A DNA stretch of 64,000 bases from CAIYRG01 sp964494505 (GTDB taxonomy: Bacteria; Pseudomonadota; Alphaproteobacteria; Micropepsales; Micropepsaceae): assembly GCA_964494505.1 (NCBI GenBank), contig CAZBRO010000010.1:70468-134467 (forward strand). Direction: 5' to 3'. Both the position numbers and the translations under genes were made by a program. The notes below the pieces were generated by a model. The model searched no databases. It was not told the origin of the DNA and saw only the letters and a list, made by a program, of their open reading frames with translations. Below are positions 43,196 through 51,457 of this stretch, piece after piece (the first letter of the stretch is position 1; each line of letters starts with the position of its first letter).

Positions 43196-43213
43196 TTACG
43201 CGTGTCCGCGTAA
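43196..43213. promoter_or_regulatory. inverted repeat in the OFA upstream region
   Basis: TTACGCG-TGTC-CGCGTAA: perfect 7-bp arms with a 4-base spacer, flanked by T-runs. A plausible operator for OFA expression or a small hairpin. It differs from the GntR-type palindrome at 43923, so it would bind another protein. Confidence 0.4.
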
Positions 43214-43524
43214 TTTTCCAACCGAAAAGCGGGCTTAGGACGTGGAACTGTTATCCGGCGGATGAGCAGTCTCCGCAGGGATGTTGACGGCGCCGCCCCA
43301 CGTCTCTGTGCGGCAGACGGCGCCGGCGATGTGCACACACCAGCGATTGGCGGACAGGGCTTGAGCCCCGTTGAGGCGGCTTTTGTGCCCTCTCACAAGC
43401 CCTATGAAGGCAGCCGGGCTTTGTCGTGGGTTCGCACTGATTCCGTGTAAGTGAACGAGCGGACGCTTGACTCCGGGTTCGAAGGACGCGATTTCGTAAA
43501 TGTCGTTGGTCGCGGAGGGTCACT

Positions 43525-43842
43525 TTGCGCAATTCTGTCTTTGCCGTCGTGGCGGCAATCGGTTCATTGATGGCGGCGCCGGTCCTGGCGCAGCAGGCTC
43601 CGGCGACGCAGACGTCTCCTCCTGCCAATGCAGCTAATCCCCCGGAGGTGAAGCCGGTCAACGATCCTGCGCTGGGCTCGGAGATGGTGTGCAAGACCTT
43701 TGCGCCCCCGACCGGCACGCGGCTGGGCGCCCGGCACATTTGCCGGACCCAGGCGGAATGGGACAACGTCCAAACCCAAGCCCGAGAGCAAGTCCAACAG
43801 ATTCAGGATACGGGTCTGACCGGCCGCAAACCCGGAAACTAG
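43525..43842 (+). CDS. small secreted protein of unknown function
   Basis: 105 residues; TTG start with GGAGGG eight bases upstream. Signal peptide to about residue 22 (VLAQQ), then a Pro/Ala/Thr-rich disordered part and a short C-terminal segment EMVCKTFAPPTGTRLGARHICRTQAEWD with two Cys, a pattern seen in many small alphaproteobacterial secreted proteins. No function can be assigned. Followed 101 bases later by the GntR gene. Confidence 0.65.
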   Translation: MRNSVFAVVAAIGSLMAAPVLAQQAPATQTSPPANAANPPEVKPVNDPALGSEMVCKTFAPPTGTRLGARHICRTQAEWDNVQTQAREQVQQIQDTGLTGRKPGN

Positions 43843-43922
43843 GCCCCTCCTCCCCCTTTGAGTTAACGCCTTCAACGGGTCAGCACGTCGCAGACGAATC
43901 TGTTTGCGCTTTTCCGCGCCAG

Positions 43923-43943
43923 TCTGGCATATTGTATACCAGA
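43923..43943. promoter_or_regulatory. GntR-type operator candidate directly abutting the gntR start codon
   Basis: A 21-bp imperfect palindrome, TCTGG-YATA-nnn-TATR-CCAGA, ends at the base before the ATG at 43944. FadR-subfamily GntR regulators bind TGGTATACCA-like sites, which this resembles (GTATACCAG is intact in the right arm). It leaves no room for a normal ribosome binding site. Confidence 0.6.
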
Positions 43944-44714
43944 ATGAATTCCCACGATCCCATCCTGCGCGCGGCGTCCGCTGCCTCGGCTGAAGCCGTC
44001 CTGCCGCCAGCCTCCTCGGCCCCTTCCTCGGCGGGCCGCCTCACCCTTGCGCCGATCGACGCGCAACTGAGCTTCAAGAACCAGGCCTATACACGGCTCA
44101 AGAACCTGATCGTGTCCATGGACGTCTATCGCAATCATGAGGACATCCGCCTGGACGAGCGCAAGCTGGCGTCCGATTTCGGCGTCAGCCGCACGCCGGT
44201 GCGCGAGGCGCTGGCCCAGCTCGAACGGGAAGGCTTCGTCCGTTCGGTGCCTCGCCGCGGCATCTATGTGGTGCGCAAGACCAAGCGAGAGGTGATCGAG
44301 ATGATCACCGCTTGGGCCGCACTCGAAGGCATGGCCGCCAGACTCGCCACCGCGACAGCGAGCGAGGACGAGATCGCGGGGCTCAGGCGCATGTTCACCA
44401 CCTTCCAAGGCGGTGTGGTCGAGGCCAAGCTCGACGAATATTCCGAAGTGAACATCGAGTTTCACCAAACCATCATCCGCATGAGCCACAACCGCGTGCT
44501 TACCGACATGGCGGAGAACCTGTTCACCCATATGCGCATGATCCGCCGGAAGACCATCGGCGAGATGGACCGCGCGGACAAATCCATTCATGACCATATG
44601 AACATCATCGAAGCTCTTGAGTCGCGCGACGCCGCGCGCGCCGAAGAACTCACCCGCGAACATGCGCTGGGCCTGGCCGAGCACGTGTCGCGCTACGCCG
44701 ACTATCTGGACTGA
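43944..44714 (+). CDS. GntR/FCD-family transcriptional regulator of the oxalate genes
   Basis: A 256-residue regulator with a 45-residue Ala/Ser-rich N-terminal extension, a winged helix at about 48-115 (YTRLKNLIVSMDVYRNHEDIRLDERKLASDFGVSRTPVREALAQLEREGFV) described here by its ends YTRLK and EGFV, and an FCD ligand domain with metal-ligand residues (D/H) in EVNIEFHQTIIRMSHN and the late IHDHMNIIEALESRD. FCD regulators often sense carboxylic acids. It starts 23 bases before oxc on the same strand, so it probably senses oxalate or a derived CoA ester; this is inference. Confidence 0.9.
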   Translation: MNSHDPILRAASAASAEAVLPPASSAPSSAGRLTLAPIDAQLSFKNQAYTRLKNLIVSMDVYRNHEDIRLDERKLASDFGVSRTPVREALAQLEREGFVRSVPRRGIYVVRKTKREVIEMITAWAALEGMAARLATATASEDEIAGLRRMFTTFQGGVVEAKLDEYSEVNIEFHQTIIRMSHNRVLTDMAENLFTHMRMIRRKTIGEMDRADKSIHDHMNIIEALESRDAARAEELTREHALGLAEHVSRYADYLD

Positions 44715-44737
44715 ACAACAAACTGGGAGGGAGCAGA

Positions 44738-46474
44738 ATGTCCGCAACACTACAAAGCGTGGACGCGAATGCCCAAGAGCGCGAGCTGACGGACGGCTTT
44801 CACCTCATCATCGACGCGCTGAAGCTGAACGGGGTCGAGACGATCTACGGTGTGCCGGGCATCCCGATCACCGATTTCGGCCGCATGGCACAAGCCGAAG
44901 GCATCCGCGTCGTTTCGTTCCGGCATGAGCAGAACGCAGGCAACGCGGCCGCGATCGCCGGTTTCCTCACGAAAAAGCCCGGCATCTGCCTGACTGTGTC
45001 AGCGCCCGGTTTTCTCAACGGCCTGACGGCGCTCGCCCATGCGACGACCAATTGTTTCCCGATGATCCAGATCTCGGGCTCCTCCGAGCGCGAGGTGGTC
45101 GATCTGCAGCAGGGCGATTATGAAGAAATGGACCAGCTGGCCATCGCCAAGCCGCTGTGCAAGGCGGCCTTCCGGGTGCTGCATGCCGCCGATATCGGCA
45201 TCGGCATCGCGCGTGCGATCCGCGCGGCCGTGTCCGGGCGTCCGGGCGGTGTCTATCTCGACTTCCCGGCCAAACTCTTCGGTCAGGTGATAGATGCGGA
45301 AGCCGGACGGAAGTCGCTCGTCAAAGTCATAGACGCCGCGCCGGCGCAGGTCCCCGCGCCCGATGCCGTCAAGCGCGCGCTCGATGTGCTCAAGAGTGCG
45401 AAGAAGCCGCTCATCATTCTCGGCAAAGGTGCTGCCTATGCGCAGGCCGACGATCAGGTCCGCGCGTTCGTGGAAAAGACCGGCGTTCCGTTCCTGCCGA
45501 TGAGCATGGCAAAGGGCCTGCTTCCCGATACCCATCCGCAATGCGCCGGTGCCGCCCGCTCAACGGTGTTGCAGCAATCCGACGTGGTGATGATGATCGG
45601 CGCGCGCCTCAACTGGCTCTTGTCGCACGGCAAGGGCAAGACCTGGGGGGAGCCTCACTCGAAGAAATTCATCCAAATCGACATCGAGCCCAGGGAGATG
45701 GACAGTAATGTCGAAATCGCCGCTCCGCTGGTCGGCGACATAGGCTCCTGCGTGTCTGCGCTTCTCGATGGACTCGGGGTCAACTGGCCCGCGCCGCCGG
45801 CAGAATGGGTCAAAACCGTCACATCGAAGCGAGACGAGAACGTCGCCAAGATGGCGCCGCGCTTGATGAACAACAACAATCCGATGGATTACCACGGCGC
45901 GCTCGGCGTCCTGCGCACCATCGTCAAGGAGCGGCCAGACGCCATCCTCGTCAATGAAGGCGCCAACGCGCTCGATCTGACGCGCGGCATCATCGACATG
46001 TATCAGCCGAGGAAGCGCCTGGATGTAGGCACGTGGGGCGTCATGGGTGTCGGCATGGGCTATGCCATCGCGGCTGCCATCGAGACCGGTAAGCCGGTGC
46101 TTGCCATCGAGGGCGACTCGGCGTTCGGCTTCTCCGGCATGGAGGTGGAGACCATCTGCCGCTATAACCTGCCGGTCTGCGTCGTCATCTTCAACAATGA
46201 CGGCATCTATCGCGGCACCGACGTCAATTCCGCGGGCTCGGACCCCGCGACCACGGTCTTCGTCAAGGGCGCGCGCTACGACAAGATGATGGAAGCGTTC
46301 GGCGGCGCCGGCGTCAATGCAACCACACCCGACGATCTCAAGCGTGCGGTCAATGCTGCGATGGATAGCGGCAAGCCGACGCTCATCAACGCGGTGATCG
46401 ATCCGGCGGCAGGCAGCGAAAGCGGCCGCATCGGCAATCTCAATCCGCAAAGCGCGCTGAAGAAGAAGAAATAG
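44738..46474 (+). CDS. oxc: oxalyl-CoA decarboxylase
   Basis: A 578-residue thiamine-diphosphate enzyme splitting oxalyl-CoA into formyl-CoA and CO2. The cofactor-activating Glu is E64 in FRHEQNAGNAA; the ThDP/Mg motif runs from GDSAFGFSGMEVETICR to FNNDGIY. Length and sequence match Oxalobacter-type Oxc. The C-terminus ends in four Lys. GGGAGGGAGCAG precedes the ATG. It precedes frc by 14 bases, so both work on the same CoA cycle: Frc moves CoA from formyl-CoA to oxalate, Oxc decarboxylates the product. Confidence 0.97.
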   Translation: MSATLQSVDANAQERELTDGFHLIIDALKLNGVETIYGVPGIPITDFGRMAQAEGIRVVSFRHEQNAGNAAAIAGFLTKKPGICLTVSAPGFLNGLTALAHATTNCFPMIQISGSSEREVVDLQQGDYEEMDQLAIAKPLCKAAFRVLHAADIGIGIARAIRAAVSGRPGGVYLDFPAKLFGQVIDAEAGRKSLVKVIDAAPAQVPAPDAVKRALDVLKSAKKPLIILGKGAAYAQADDQVRAFVEKTGVPFLPMSMAKGLLPDTHPQCAGAARSTVLQQSDVVMMIGARLNWLLSHGKGKTWGEPHSKKFIQIDIEPREMDSNVEIAAPLVGDIGSCVSALLDGLGVNWPAPPAEWVKTVTSKRDENVAKMAPRLMNNNNPMDYHGALGVLRTIVKERPDAILVNEGANALDLTRGIIDMYQPRKRLDVGTWGVMGVGMGYAIAAAIETGKPVLAIEGDSAFGFSGMEVETICRYNLPVCVVIFNNDGIYRGTDVNSAGSDPATTVFVKGARYDKMMEAFGGAGVNATTPDDLKRAVNAAMDSGKPTLINAVIDPAAGSESGRIGNLNPQSALKKKK

Positions 46475-46488
46475 GGAGGGGCTCGATC

Positions 46489-48006
46489 ATGGCCACGAAG
46501 AAGAAGACTGCGAAGAAGACTAAGGCATCTACAAAGAAGCCCGCCAAGGGCGCCGCGGTGAAGAAGGCTTCCGCCAAGAAAAACGCGGCAAAGAAGACAG
46601 CCGCCAAAAGGATCGTGAAGCTTCGCGCGGCGAAGAAGCCTGCGGCGAAGAAGGCGGCTGCGAAAAAGAAGGCCAACGGCAACGGGCTGCCGATGCCTTC
46701 CGCCGCAGCGTGGGGCGCGGCCGGCAAGGCGCTCGAAGGTGTGCGCATCCTCGATTTCACCCATGTGCAATCGGGACCGACCTGCACGCAGCTCCTGGCC
46801 TATATGGGCGCGGATTGCATCAAGGTGGAACGGCCCGGCGTTGGCGACATCACCCGTACGCAGCTTCGCGACGTGAAGGGGCAGGACAGCCTCTATTTCA
46901 CCATGCTCAACGGCAACAAGCGCTCCATCACCATCGACTCCAAGAACAAGAAGGGCATGGAGATCCTGGAGCGGCTGGTGAAGATCTGCGACGTGCTGGT
47001 GGAGAATTTCGCGCCCGGCGCGCTCGACCGCATGGGCCTGACCTGGGAGCGGGTGCATCTGCTTAATCCACGCATCATCATGGCGTCGGTGAAGGGTTTC
47101 GGCCCTGGTCCGTACGAAGACTGCAAGGTCTACGAGAACATCGCGCAATGCGCAGGCGGGGCGGCCTCCACCACCGGTTTCCGCGAAGGTCCGCCGCTGG
47201 TGACCGGCGCGCAGATCGGGGATTCGGGCACGGGATTGCATCTCGCGCTCGGCATCGTGTCCGCCCTCTATCAACGCAACCGCACCGGCCGCGGCCAGCG
47301 CGTTCTATGCGCCATGCAGGACGGAGTGCTCAATCTCGCGCGCGTGAAACTGCGCGATCAGCAGCGGCTGAAGCACGGGCCCCTCACCGAATACAGTCAA
47401 TATGGCGAAGGCATCCCGTTCGGCAAAGCGGTTCCGCGCGCCGGCAACGATTCGGGCGGTGGCCAGCCGGCGTGGCTCCTGAAATGCAAAGGCTGGGAGA
47501 CCGATCCCGACGCGTACATTTATTTCATCACCCAGGCCCCGGTATGGGCTGAGATTTGCGACCTGATCGGAAAACCGGAATGGAAGACCGATCCCGATTA
47601 CGCCACGCCGCCGGCACGGCTGCCAAGGCTGAAGTCGATCTTCGCCACCATCGAAGAATGGACCATGACCAAGACGAAGTTCGAGGTGATGGATATCTGC
47701 AACAAGTTCGACATTCCCGTCGGCCCAATCCTGTCGATGAAGGAAATTGCGGAAGAGCAAAGCTTGCGCGATACCGGCACCGTGGTCGAAGTCGATCATC
47801 CGGGACGCGGGGCCTATCTGACGGTCGGCAATCCGATCAAACTGTCGGACAGCCCTTGCGAAGTGAAGCGGTCGCCGCTGCTGGGCGAGCACACGGAAGA
47901 AATCCTGACCCAAGTGCTCGGTTACACGGCCGCCGAACTTGCGGAGATCAAAGCGTCAGGCGCCATTACGCCGCCGGAAAAACCCGCGCGCGCCGAAGCG
48001 GCGTAA
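46489..48006 (+). CDS. frc: formyl-CoA:oxalate CoA-transferase with a lysine/alanine-rich N-terminal tail
   Basis: A 505-residue class III CoA-transferase; relatives are about 425-430. Residues from about 81 (ALEGVRILDFTHVQSGPTC) on are a normal Frc, including the Asp nucleophile region (VYENIAQCAGGAASTTGF) and the glycine loop, which here reads D-S-G-G-G-Q (S322 in place of the first Gly of GGGGQ). Residues 1-80 are an extra tail with 24 Lys in the first 61, of the type AAKKPAAKKAAAKKK, like bacterial histone-H1 or AlgP tails. A good ribosome binding site (GGGAGGGG) before the first ATG supports translation of the whole tail. Confidence 0.95.
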   Translation: MATKKKTAKKTKASTKKPAKGAAVKKASAKKNAAKKTAAKRIVKLRAAKKPAAKKAAAKKKANGNGLPMPSAAAWGAAGKALEGVRILDFTHVQSGPTCTQLLAYMGADCIKVERPGVGDITRTQLRDVKGQDSLYFTMLNGNKRSITIDSKNKKGMEILERLVKICDVLVENFAPGALDRMGLTWERVHLLNPRIIMASVKGFGPGPYEDCKVYENIAQCAGGAASTTGFREGPPLVTGAQIGDSGTGLHLALGIVSALYQRNRTGRGQRVLCAMQDGVLNLARVKLRDQQRLKHGPLTEYSQYGEGIPFGKAVPRAGNDSGGGQPAWLLKCKGWETDPDAYIYFITQAPVWAEICDLIGKPEWKTDPDYATPPARLPRLKSIFATIEEWTMTKTKFEVMDICNKFDIPVGPILSMKEIAEEQSLRDTGTVVEVDHPGRGAYLTVGNPIKLSDSPCEVKRSPLLGEHTEEILTQVLGYTAAELAEIKASGAITPPEKPARAEAA

Positions 48007-48011
48007 GACAA

Positions 48012-48110
48012 TCCCTCTCCTCTCCGGGGGAGAGATCGAACCGCGCAAAGCGGCTCGGGTGAGGGGGCGGTGTTTCAACCGCCTCCGTCCCTCCCTGCAG
48101 GGGAAGGGTC
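48012..48110. repeat. multi-hairpin intergenic repeat between frc and the formyl hydrolase gene
   Basis: About 100 bases with several short stems, e.g. TCTCCGGGGGAGA, CCGC-GCAAA-GCGG, GGCGG...CCGCC and CCCTGCAGGGG, plus the phrase GGGTGAGGGGGCGG that recurs between genes in many alphaproteobacteria. It splits the operon and could affect the mRNA level of the downstream genes. Confidence 0.55.
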
Positions 48111-48133
48111 ATAAAGAGGGGAAGGGAAGAAAA

Positions 48134-49063
48134 ATGCGCATCGTCGTCCATGGCCAGCAGGCTTTCGGTAAAGCGGTGCTCGACGCGCTGATCACGCGCG
48201 GCGAGAACGTTGTCGCGGTCTATGTCGCGCCGGAAAAACCCGGCGCCAAAGCCGATCCGTTGAAGGATGCGGCCATCGCGGCGGGCATTCCCGTCGTGCA
48301 GCCGGCGTCCTATCGCAAGCAGGAAGTGTGGGAAGAATTCCGCCTGCTCGCGCCAGACCTTCAGGTGATGGCGTTCGTGACCTTGTTTGTGCCGGAGGAA
48401 TTCCTGAACATCCCGGCCTTCGGCTCGATCCAATATCACCCGTCTTTGCTGCCGTTGGGCCGTGGCGCGTCTGCCATCAACTGGCCGATCATCAATGGCG
48501 AGAAGGAGACGGGGCTTTCCATCTTCTGGCCGGACAATGGACTGGATACCGGCGACGTGCTGCTGCAGAAGACGACGCCGATCAGCGACACGGACACGCT
48601 GGGCTCGGTCTATTTCGACCGCCTGTTTCCGATGGGCGTCGACGCGATGATGGAAGCGATCGATCTGGTGAAAGCGGGCCAGGCCCCCCGCATCAAGCAG
48701 GACGAGGGCCTCGCCACCTATGAAGGCATGTGCAAGGCCGAGAACGCGAAGATCGATTGGGGCAAGCCATGGAAACAGATCGACCGGCTGATCCGCGGCT
48801 GCAATCCCTCGCCCGGCGCGTGGACCACGATCGACGGCAAGGTTTTGCAGGTGTTCGAGGCCAAGCCGCTGCCTGCCAAGACGCCCAAGGACATCGCCGG
48901 CAAGATCGGCGAAGTCGTCGAGATTGCCGATGACGGTTTCTCCGTCGTCTGCGCCGACGGACGCTTCAAGGTGATGCGCGTGAAACCCGCCGACGGCGGC
49001 AAGATGCCTGCATCCGATTTCGCCAAGACCACAAATCTCGCCACAGGCACGCGCCTCGGCTGA
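48134..49063 (+). CDS. stand-alone 10-formyl-THF hydrolase-like protein (FDH hydrolase domain)
   Basis: A 309-residue formyltransferase-fold protein. It resembles the N-terminal hydrolase domain of 10-formyl-THF dehydrogenase more than Met-tRNA formyltransferase: YHPSLLPLGRGASAINW, GLSIFWPDNGLDTGDVLLQ and TYEGMCKAENAKIDW, followed by a C-terminal GAWTTIDGKVLQVF domain. Catalytic H102 and D138 are spaced as FDH H106 and D142; the Asn of tRNA formyltransferases is Q100. No dehydrogenase domain is attached. Position between frc and fhs suggests formyl transfer involving tetrahydrofolate and formyl-CoA or formate. Exact reaction unproven. Confidence 0.78.
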   Translation: MRIVVHGQQAFGKAVLDALITRGENVVAVYVAPEKPGAKADPLKDAAIAAGIPVVQPASYRKQEVWEEFRLLAPDLQVMAFVTLFVPEEFLNIPAFGSIQYHPSLLPLGRGASAINWPIINGEKETGLSIFWPDNGLDTGDVLLQKTTPISDTDTLGSVYFDRLFPMGVDAMMEAIDLVKAGQAPRIKQDEGLATYEGMCKAENAKIDWGKPWKQIDRLIRGCNPSPGAWTTIDGKVLQVFEAKPLPAKTPKDIAGKIGEVVEIADDGFSVVCADGRFKVMRVKPADGGKMPASDFAKTTNLATGTRLG

Positions 49064-49085
49064 TCATCAGTATAAGGACCATACC

Positions 49086-50783
49086 ATGCCCGCTTCGCAG
49101 CATCAGAATCCCAAATCCGACATCGAGATTTCGCAAGCCGCCAAAATGATTCCGATCATGAAGGTCGCGAACGAGCGGCTCGGCATCGCGTCTGAGAACC
49201 TCGAACCCTATGGCCATTACAAGGCCAAGCTGTCGATGGATTACATCAAGTCGCTGAAGACCAAGCCGAACGGCAAGCTCGTCCTGGTTTCGGCGATCAC
49301 GCCCACGCCCGCCGGCGAAGGCAAGACCACGACCACGGTGGGCCTCACCGACGCCCTGAACTTCATTGGCAAAAAGGCGATGCTGTGCCTGCGCGAACCC
49401 TCGCTCGGGCCGTCCTTCGGCATGAAGGGCGGAGCTGCGGGCGGCGGATATGCCCAGGTAGTCCCGATGGAGGACATCAACCTCCATTTCACCGGCGACT
49501 TCCACGCCATCACCTCGGCGAACAATCTGCTCGCTGCGATGATCGACAATCACATCTATTGGGGCAATTCGCTGGGCCTCGATCCCCGCCGTATCGCCTG
49601 GCGGCGCGTGCTCGACATGAACGACCGCGCTCTGCGCCAGATCGTGAATTCGCTGGGCGGCGTGGCCAACGGCTTCCCGCGCGAGGACGGATTCGACATC
49701 ACGGTGGCCTCCGAAGTGATGGCGATCTTCTGCCTCGCCTCCGATCTCGACGATCTGAAGAAGCGGCTCTCCAACATCATCGTGGGCTATACCCGCGACC
49801 GCAAACCGGTGCGCGCAGGGGACGTGAAAGCGCACGGCGCGATGACGGCGCTTCTGAAGGACGCCCTGTCGCCGAACCTGGTCCAGACGCTCGAAGGCAC
49901 ACCCGCCTTCATCCATGGCGGCCCGTTCGCAAATATCGCTCATGGTTGTAATTCGGTGCTTGCGACCTCGACCGCATTGAAGCTCGCCGATTATGTGGTG
50001 ACGGAGGCCGGGTTCGGCGCCGATCTGGGCGGAGAAAAGTTCATCGACATCAAGTGCCGCAAAGCCGGGCTTGAGCCCTCCTGCGCCGTCCTCGTCGCGA
50101 CCATCCGTGCACTGAAGATGCATGGCGGCGTGAAGAAGGAAGACCTGAAAAAGGAGGATGTGCGCGCGCTCGAAGCCGGCATGTCCAATCTGCAGCGCCA
50201 TGTCGAGAACGTGCGCAAATTCGGCCTGGAGCCGGTGATTTCCATCAACCGTTTCAGCGCCGATACGCCAGCTGAAATCGATGTCGTCAAGACGGCCTGC
50301 GCCGCTCTCGGCGTCGAATGCCACATGGCCGATCATTGGGCGATGGGCGGCGAAGGGGCGGCCGATGTCGCGCGTGCGGTGGTGAAGGTCTGCGAATCCG
50401 GGAAGAGCAAGCTCAAGTTTCTTTATCCGGACGAAATGCCGCTGTTCGAGAAGATCCGCACTATCGCGCGGGAAATCTATCGCGCCAAGGACGTATCCGC
50501 GGACAAGTCGGTCAAGGACCAGCTCGCGTCGTTCGAGGCCATGGGCTACGGCCATGCTCCGATCTGCGTGGCGAAGACGCAATACAGCTTCTCGACCAAT
50601 CCGGATGCGAAAGGTGCCCCCGTCGATCACACCATCAATGTGCGCGAAGTGCGGTTGTCTGCGGGCGCCGAATTCGTGGTGGCGATCTGCGGCGAGATCA
50701 TGACCATGCCGGGCCTGCCCAAGGTGCCCTCGGCCGAAGCCATCGACATCGGCGCGGACGGTAAAATCGTGGGATTGTTCTGA
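49086..50783 (+). CDS. fhs: formate-tetrahydrofolate ligase
   Basis: A 565-residue ligase forming 10-formyl-THF from formate, THF and ATP. The ATP P-loop reads TPTPAGEGKTTTTVGL near residue 75, with GAAGGGYAQVVPM, FTGDFHAITSANNLL and NPDAKGAPVDHTI following as in the family. Length is normal. In the oxalate context it can take formate from Frc into C1 metabolism for serine and purine synthesis. It starts 22 bases after the formyl hydrolase gene. Confidence 0.97.
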   Translation: MPASQHQNPKSDIEISQAAKMIPIMKVANERLGIASENLEPYGHYKAKLSMDYIKSLKTKPNGKLVLVSAITPTPAGEGKTTTTVGLTDALNFIGKKAMLCLREPSLGPSFGMKGGAAGGGYAQVVPMEDINLHFTGDFHAITSANNLLAAMIDNHIYWGNSLGLDPRRIAWRRVLDMNDRALRQIVNSLGGVANGFPREDGFDITVASEVMAIFCLASDLDDLKKRLSNIIVGYTRDRKPVRAGDVKAHGAMTALLKDALSPNLVQTLEGTPAFIHGGPFANIAHGCNSVLATSTALKLADYVVTEAGFGADLGGEKFIDIKCRKAGLEPSCAVLVATIRALKMHGGVKKEDLKKEDVRALEAGMSNLQRHVENVRKFGLEPVISINRFSADTPAEIDVVKTACAALGVECHMADHWAMGGEGAADVARAVVKVCESGKSKLKFLYPDEMPLFEKIRTIAREIYRAKDVSADKSVKDQLASFEAMGYGHAPICVAKTQYSFSTNPDAKGAPVDHTINVREVRLSAGAEFVVAICGEIMTMPGLPKVPSAEAIDIGADGKIVGLF

Positions 50784-50792
50784 GCAGTGCTA

Positions 50793-50837
50793 TCATCCCC
50801 GGCCGAGTGGCATAGCCGCGACGCTCGCCGGGGATGA
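50793..50837. repeat. inverted repeat that contains the mobA start codon
   Basis: TCATCCCCGGC (50793-50803) pairs with GCCGGGGATGA (50827-50837); three inner base pairs extend the stem around one bulged base. TCATCCCCGG is a common motif of alphaproteobacterial intergenic repeats. The mobA ATG (50834-50836) lies inside the right arm. Confidence 0.7.
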
Positions 50838-51451
50838 CGGGTTTGGACGACGTGATTGGCCTTATTCTCGCCGGGGGGCGGGGGCGGCGTCTGGGTGGTC
50901 AAGACAAAGCGTTTCTGACGCTGGGCGAGGAAACGCTCCTTGTACGGGCGATTGCGCGCGCCAAACCGCAAGTCGGCGAGTTGCTGATCAACGCGAACGG
51001 CGATCTCAGCCGGTTCGCGCCATTCGGATTGCCGGTGATCGAAGATCGCATCGGCGGGTTTCTCGGGCCTCTGGCGGGGATCGTGTCGGGGCTGGAATGG
51101 ATACGGGAGAACCGCCCGCACGCGCGCTGGCTTGCGAGCTTCGCCTGCGACTGCCCGTTCTTTCCGCTCGATATGGTTGAGCATTTGATCGCGAAGGCCG
51201 AGAGCGAAAGCGCATCCGTAGCGATCGCCGCGAGCCACGGACGCCATCACCCCGTCTTCGCGGCCTGGAGCGCCGGACTTTCCGTCACATCCGAAAATGT
51301 GCTGTGCGATCAAGGGCTGCGGAAGATGGATGATTTCGTCGCAAGATTTCCCAATACGCGCGTGCAGTTTCCGGCCGATCCCGCGGACCCGTTCTTCAAC
51401 ATTAACACGCCGGACGACCTTGCCCGCGCGGAAGCTCTGCTCACCCTTTAG
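50834..51451 (+). CDS. mobA: molybdenum cofactor guanylyltransferase
   Basis: A 205-residue enzyme adding GMP to molybdopterin to make MGD, the cofactor form used by formate dehydrogenases. The nucleotide-binding motif ILAGGRGRRLGGQDKAFLTLG sits at residues 10-30, then GGFLGPLAGI and DCPFFP with the Mg-binding Asp. It lies between fhs and the fdh genes, so it probably supports the island's formate dehydrogenase. Its start codon sits inside a hairpin arm with no clear ribosome binding site. Confidence 0.93.
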   Translation: MTGLDDVIGLILAGGRGRRLGGQDKAFLTLGEETLLVRAIARAKPQVGELLINANGDLSRFAPFGLPVIEDRIGGFLGPLAGIVSGLEWIRENRPHARWLASFACDCPFFPLDMVEHLIAKAESESASVAIAASHGRHHPVFAAWSAGLSVTSENVLCDQGLRKMDDFVARFPNTRVQFPADPADPFFNINTPDDLARAEALLTL

Positions 51452-51457
51452 CCGCGT

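Larger units (their letters stand above)
43102..43524. other. 423-base intergenic region upstream of the OFA transporter
   Basis: Holds the promoter of the OFA gene and that of the small gene at 43525. Two inverted repeats were found (43133-43150 and 43196-43213, listed separately). A 62-codon open frame at 43262-43450 has no family features and no good start context, so I do not call it. Nothing else recognised. Confidence 0.55.

Noticed and set aside
43262..43450. 62-codon frame in the OFA upstream region
   Set aside because: No family features, weak start context, and overlap with likely promoter sequences.
48134..49063. Calling this gene fmt (Met-tRNA formyltransferase)
   Set aside because: Asn of the tRNA formyltransferase catalytic triad is Gln here and the ASAINW, FWPDNGLDTG and TYEG segments fit the 10-formyl-THF dehydrogenase hydrolase domain better; the gene context is C1 metabolism, not def-fmt.
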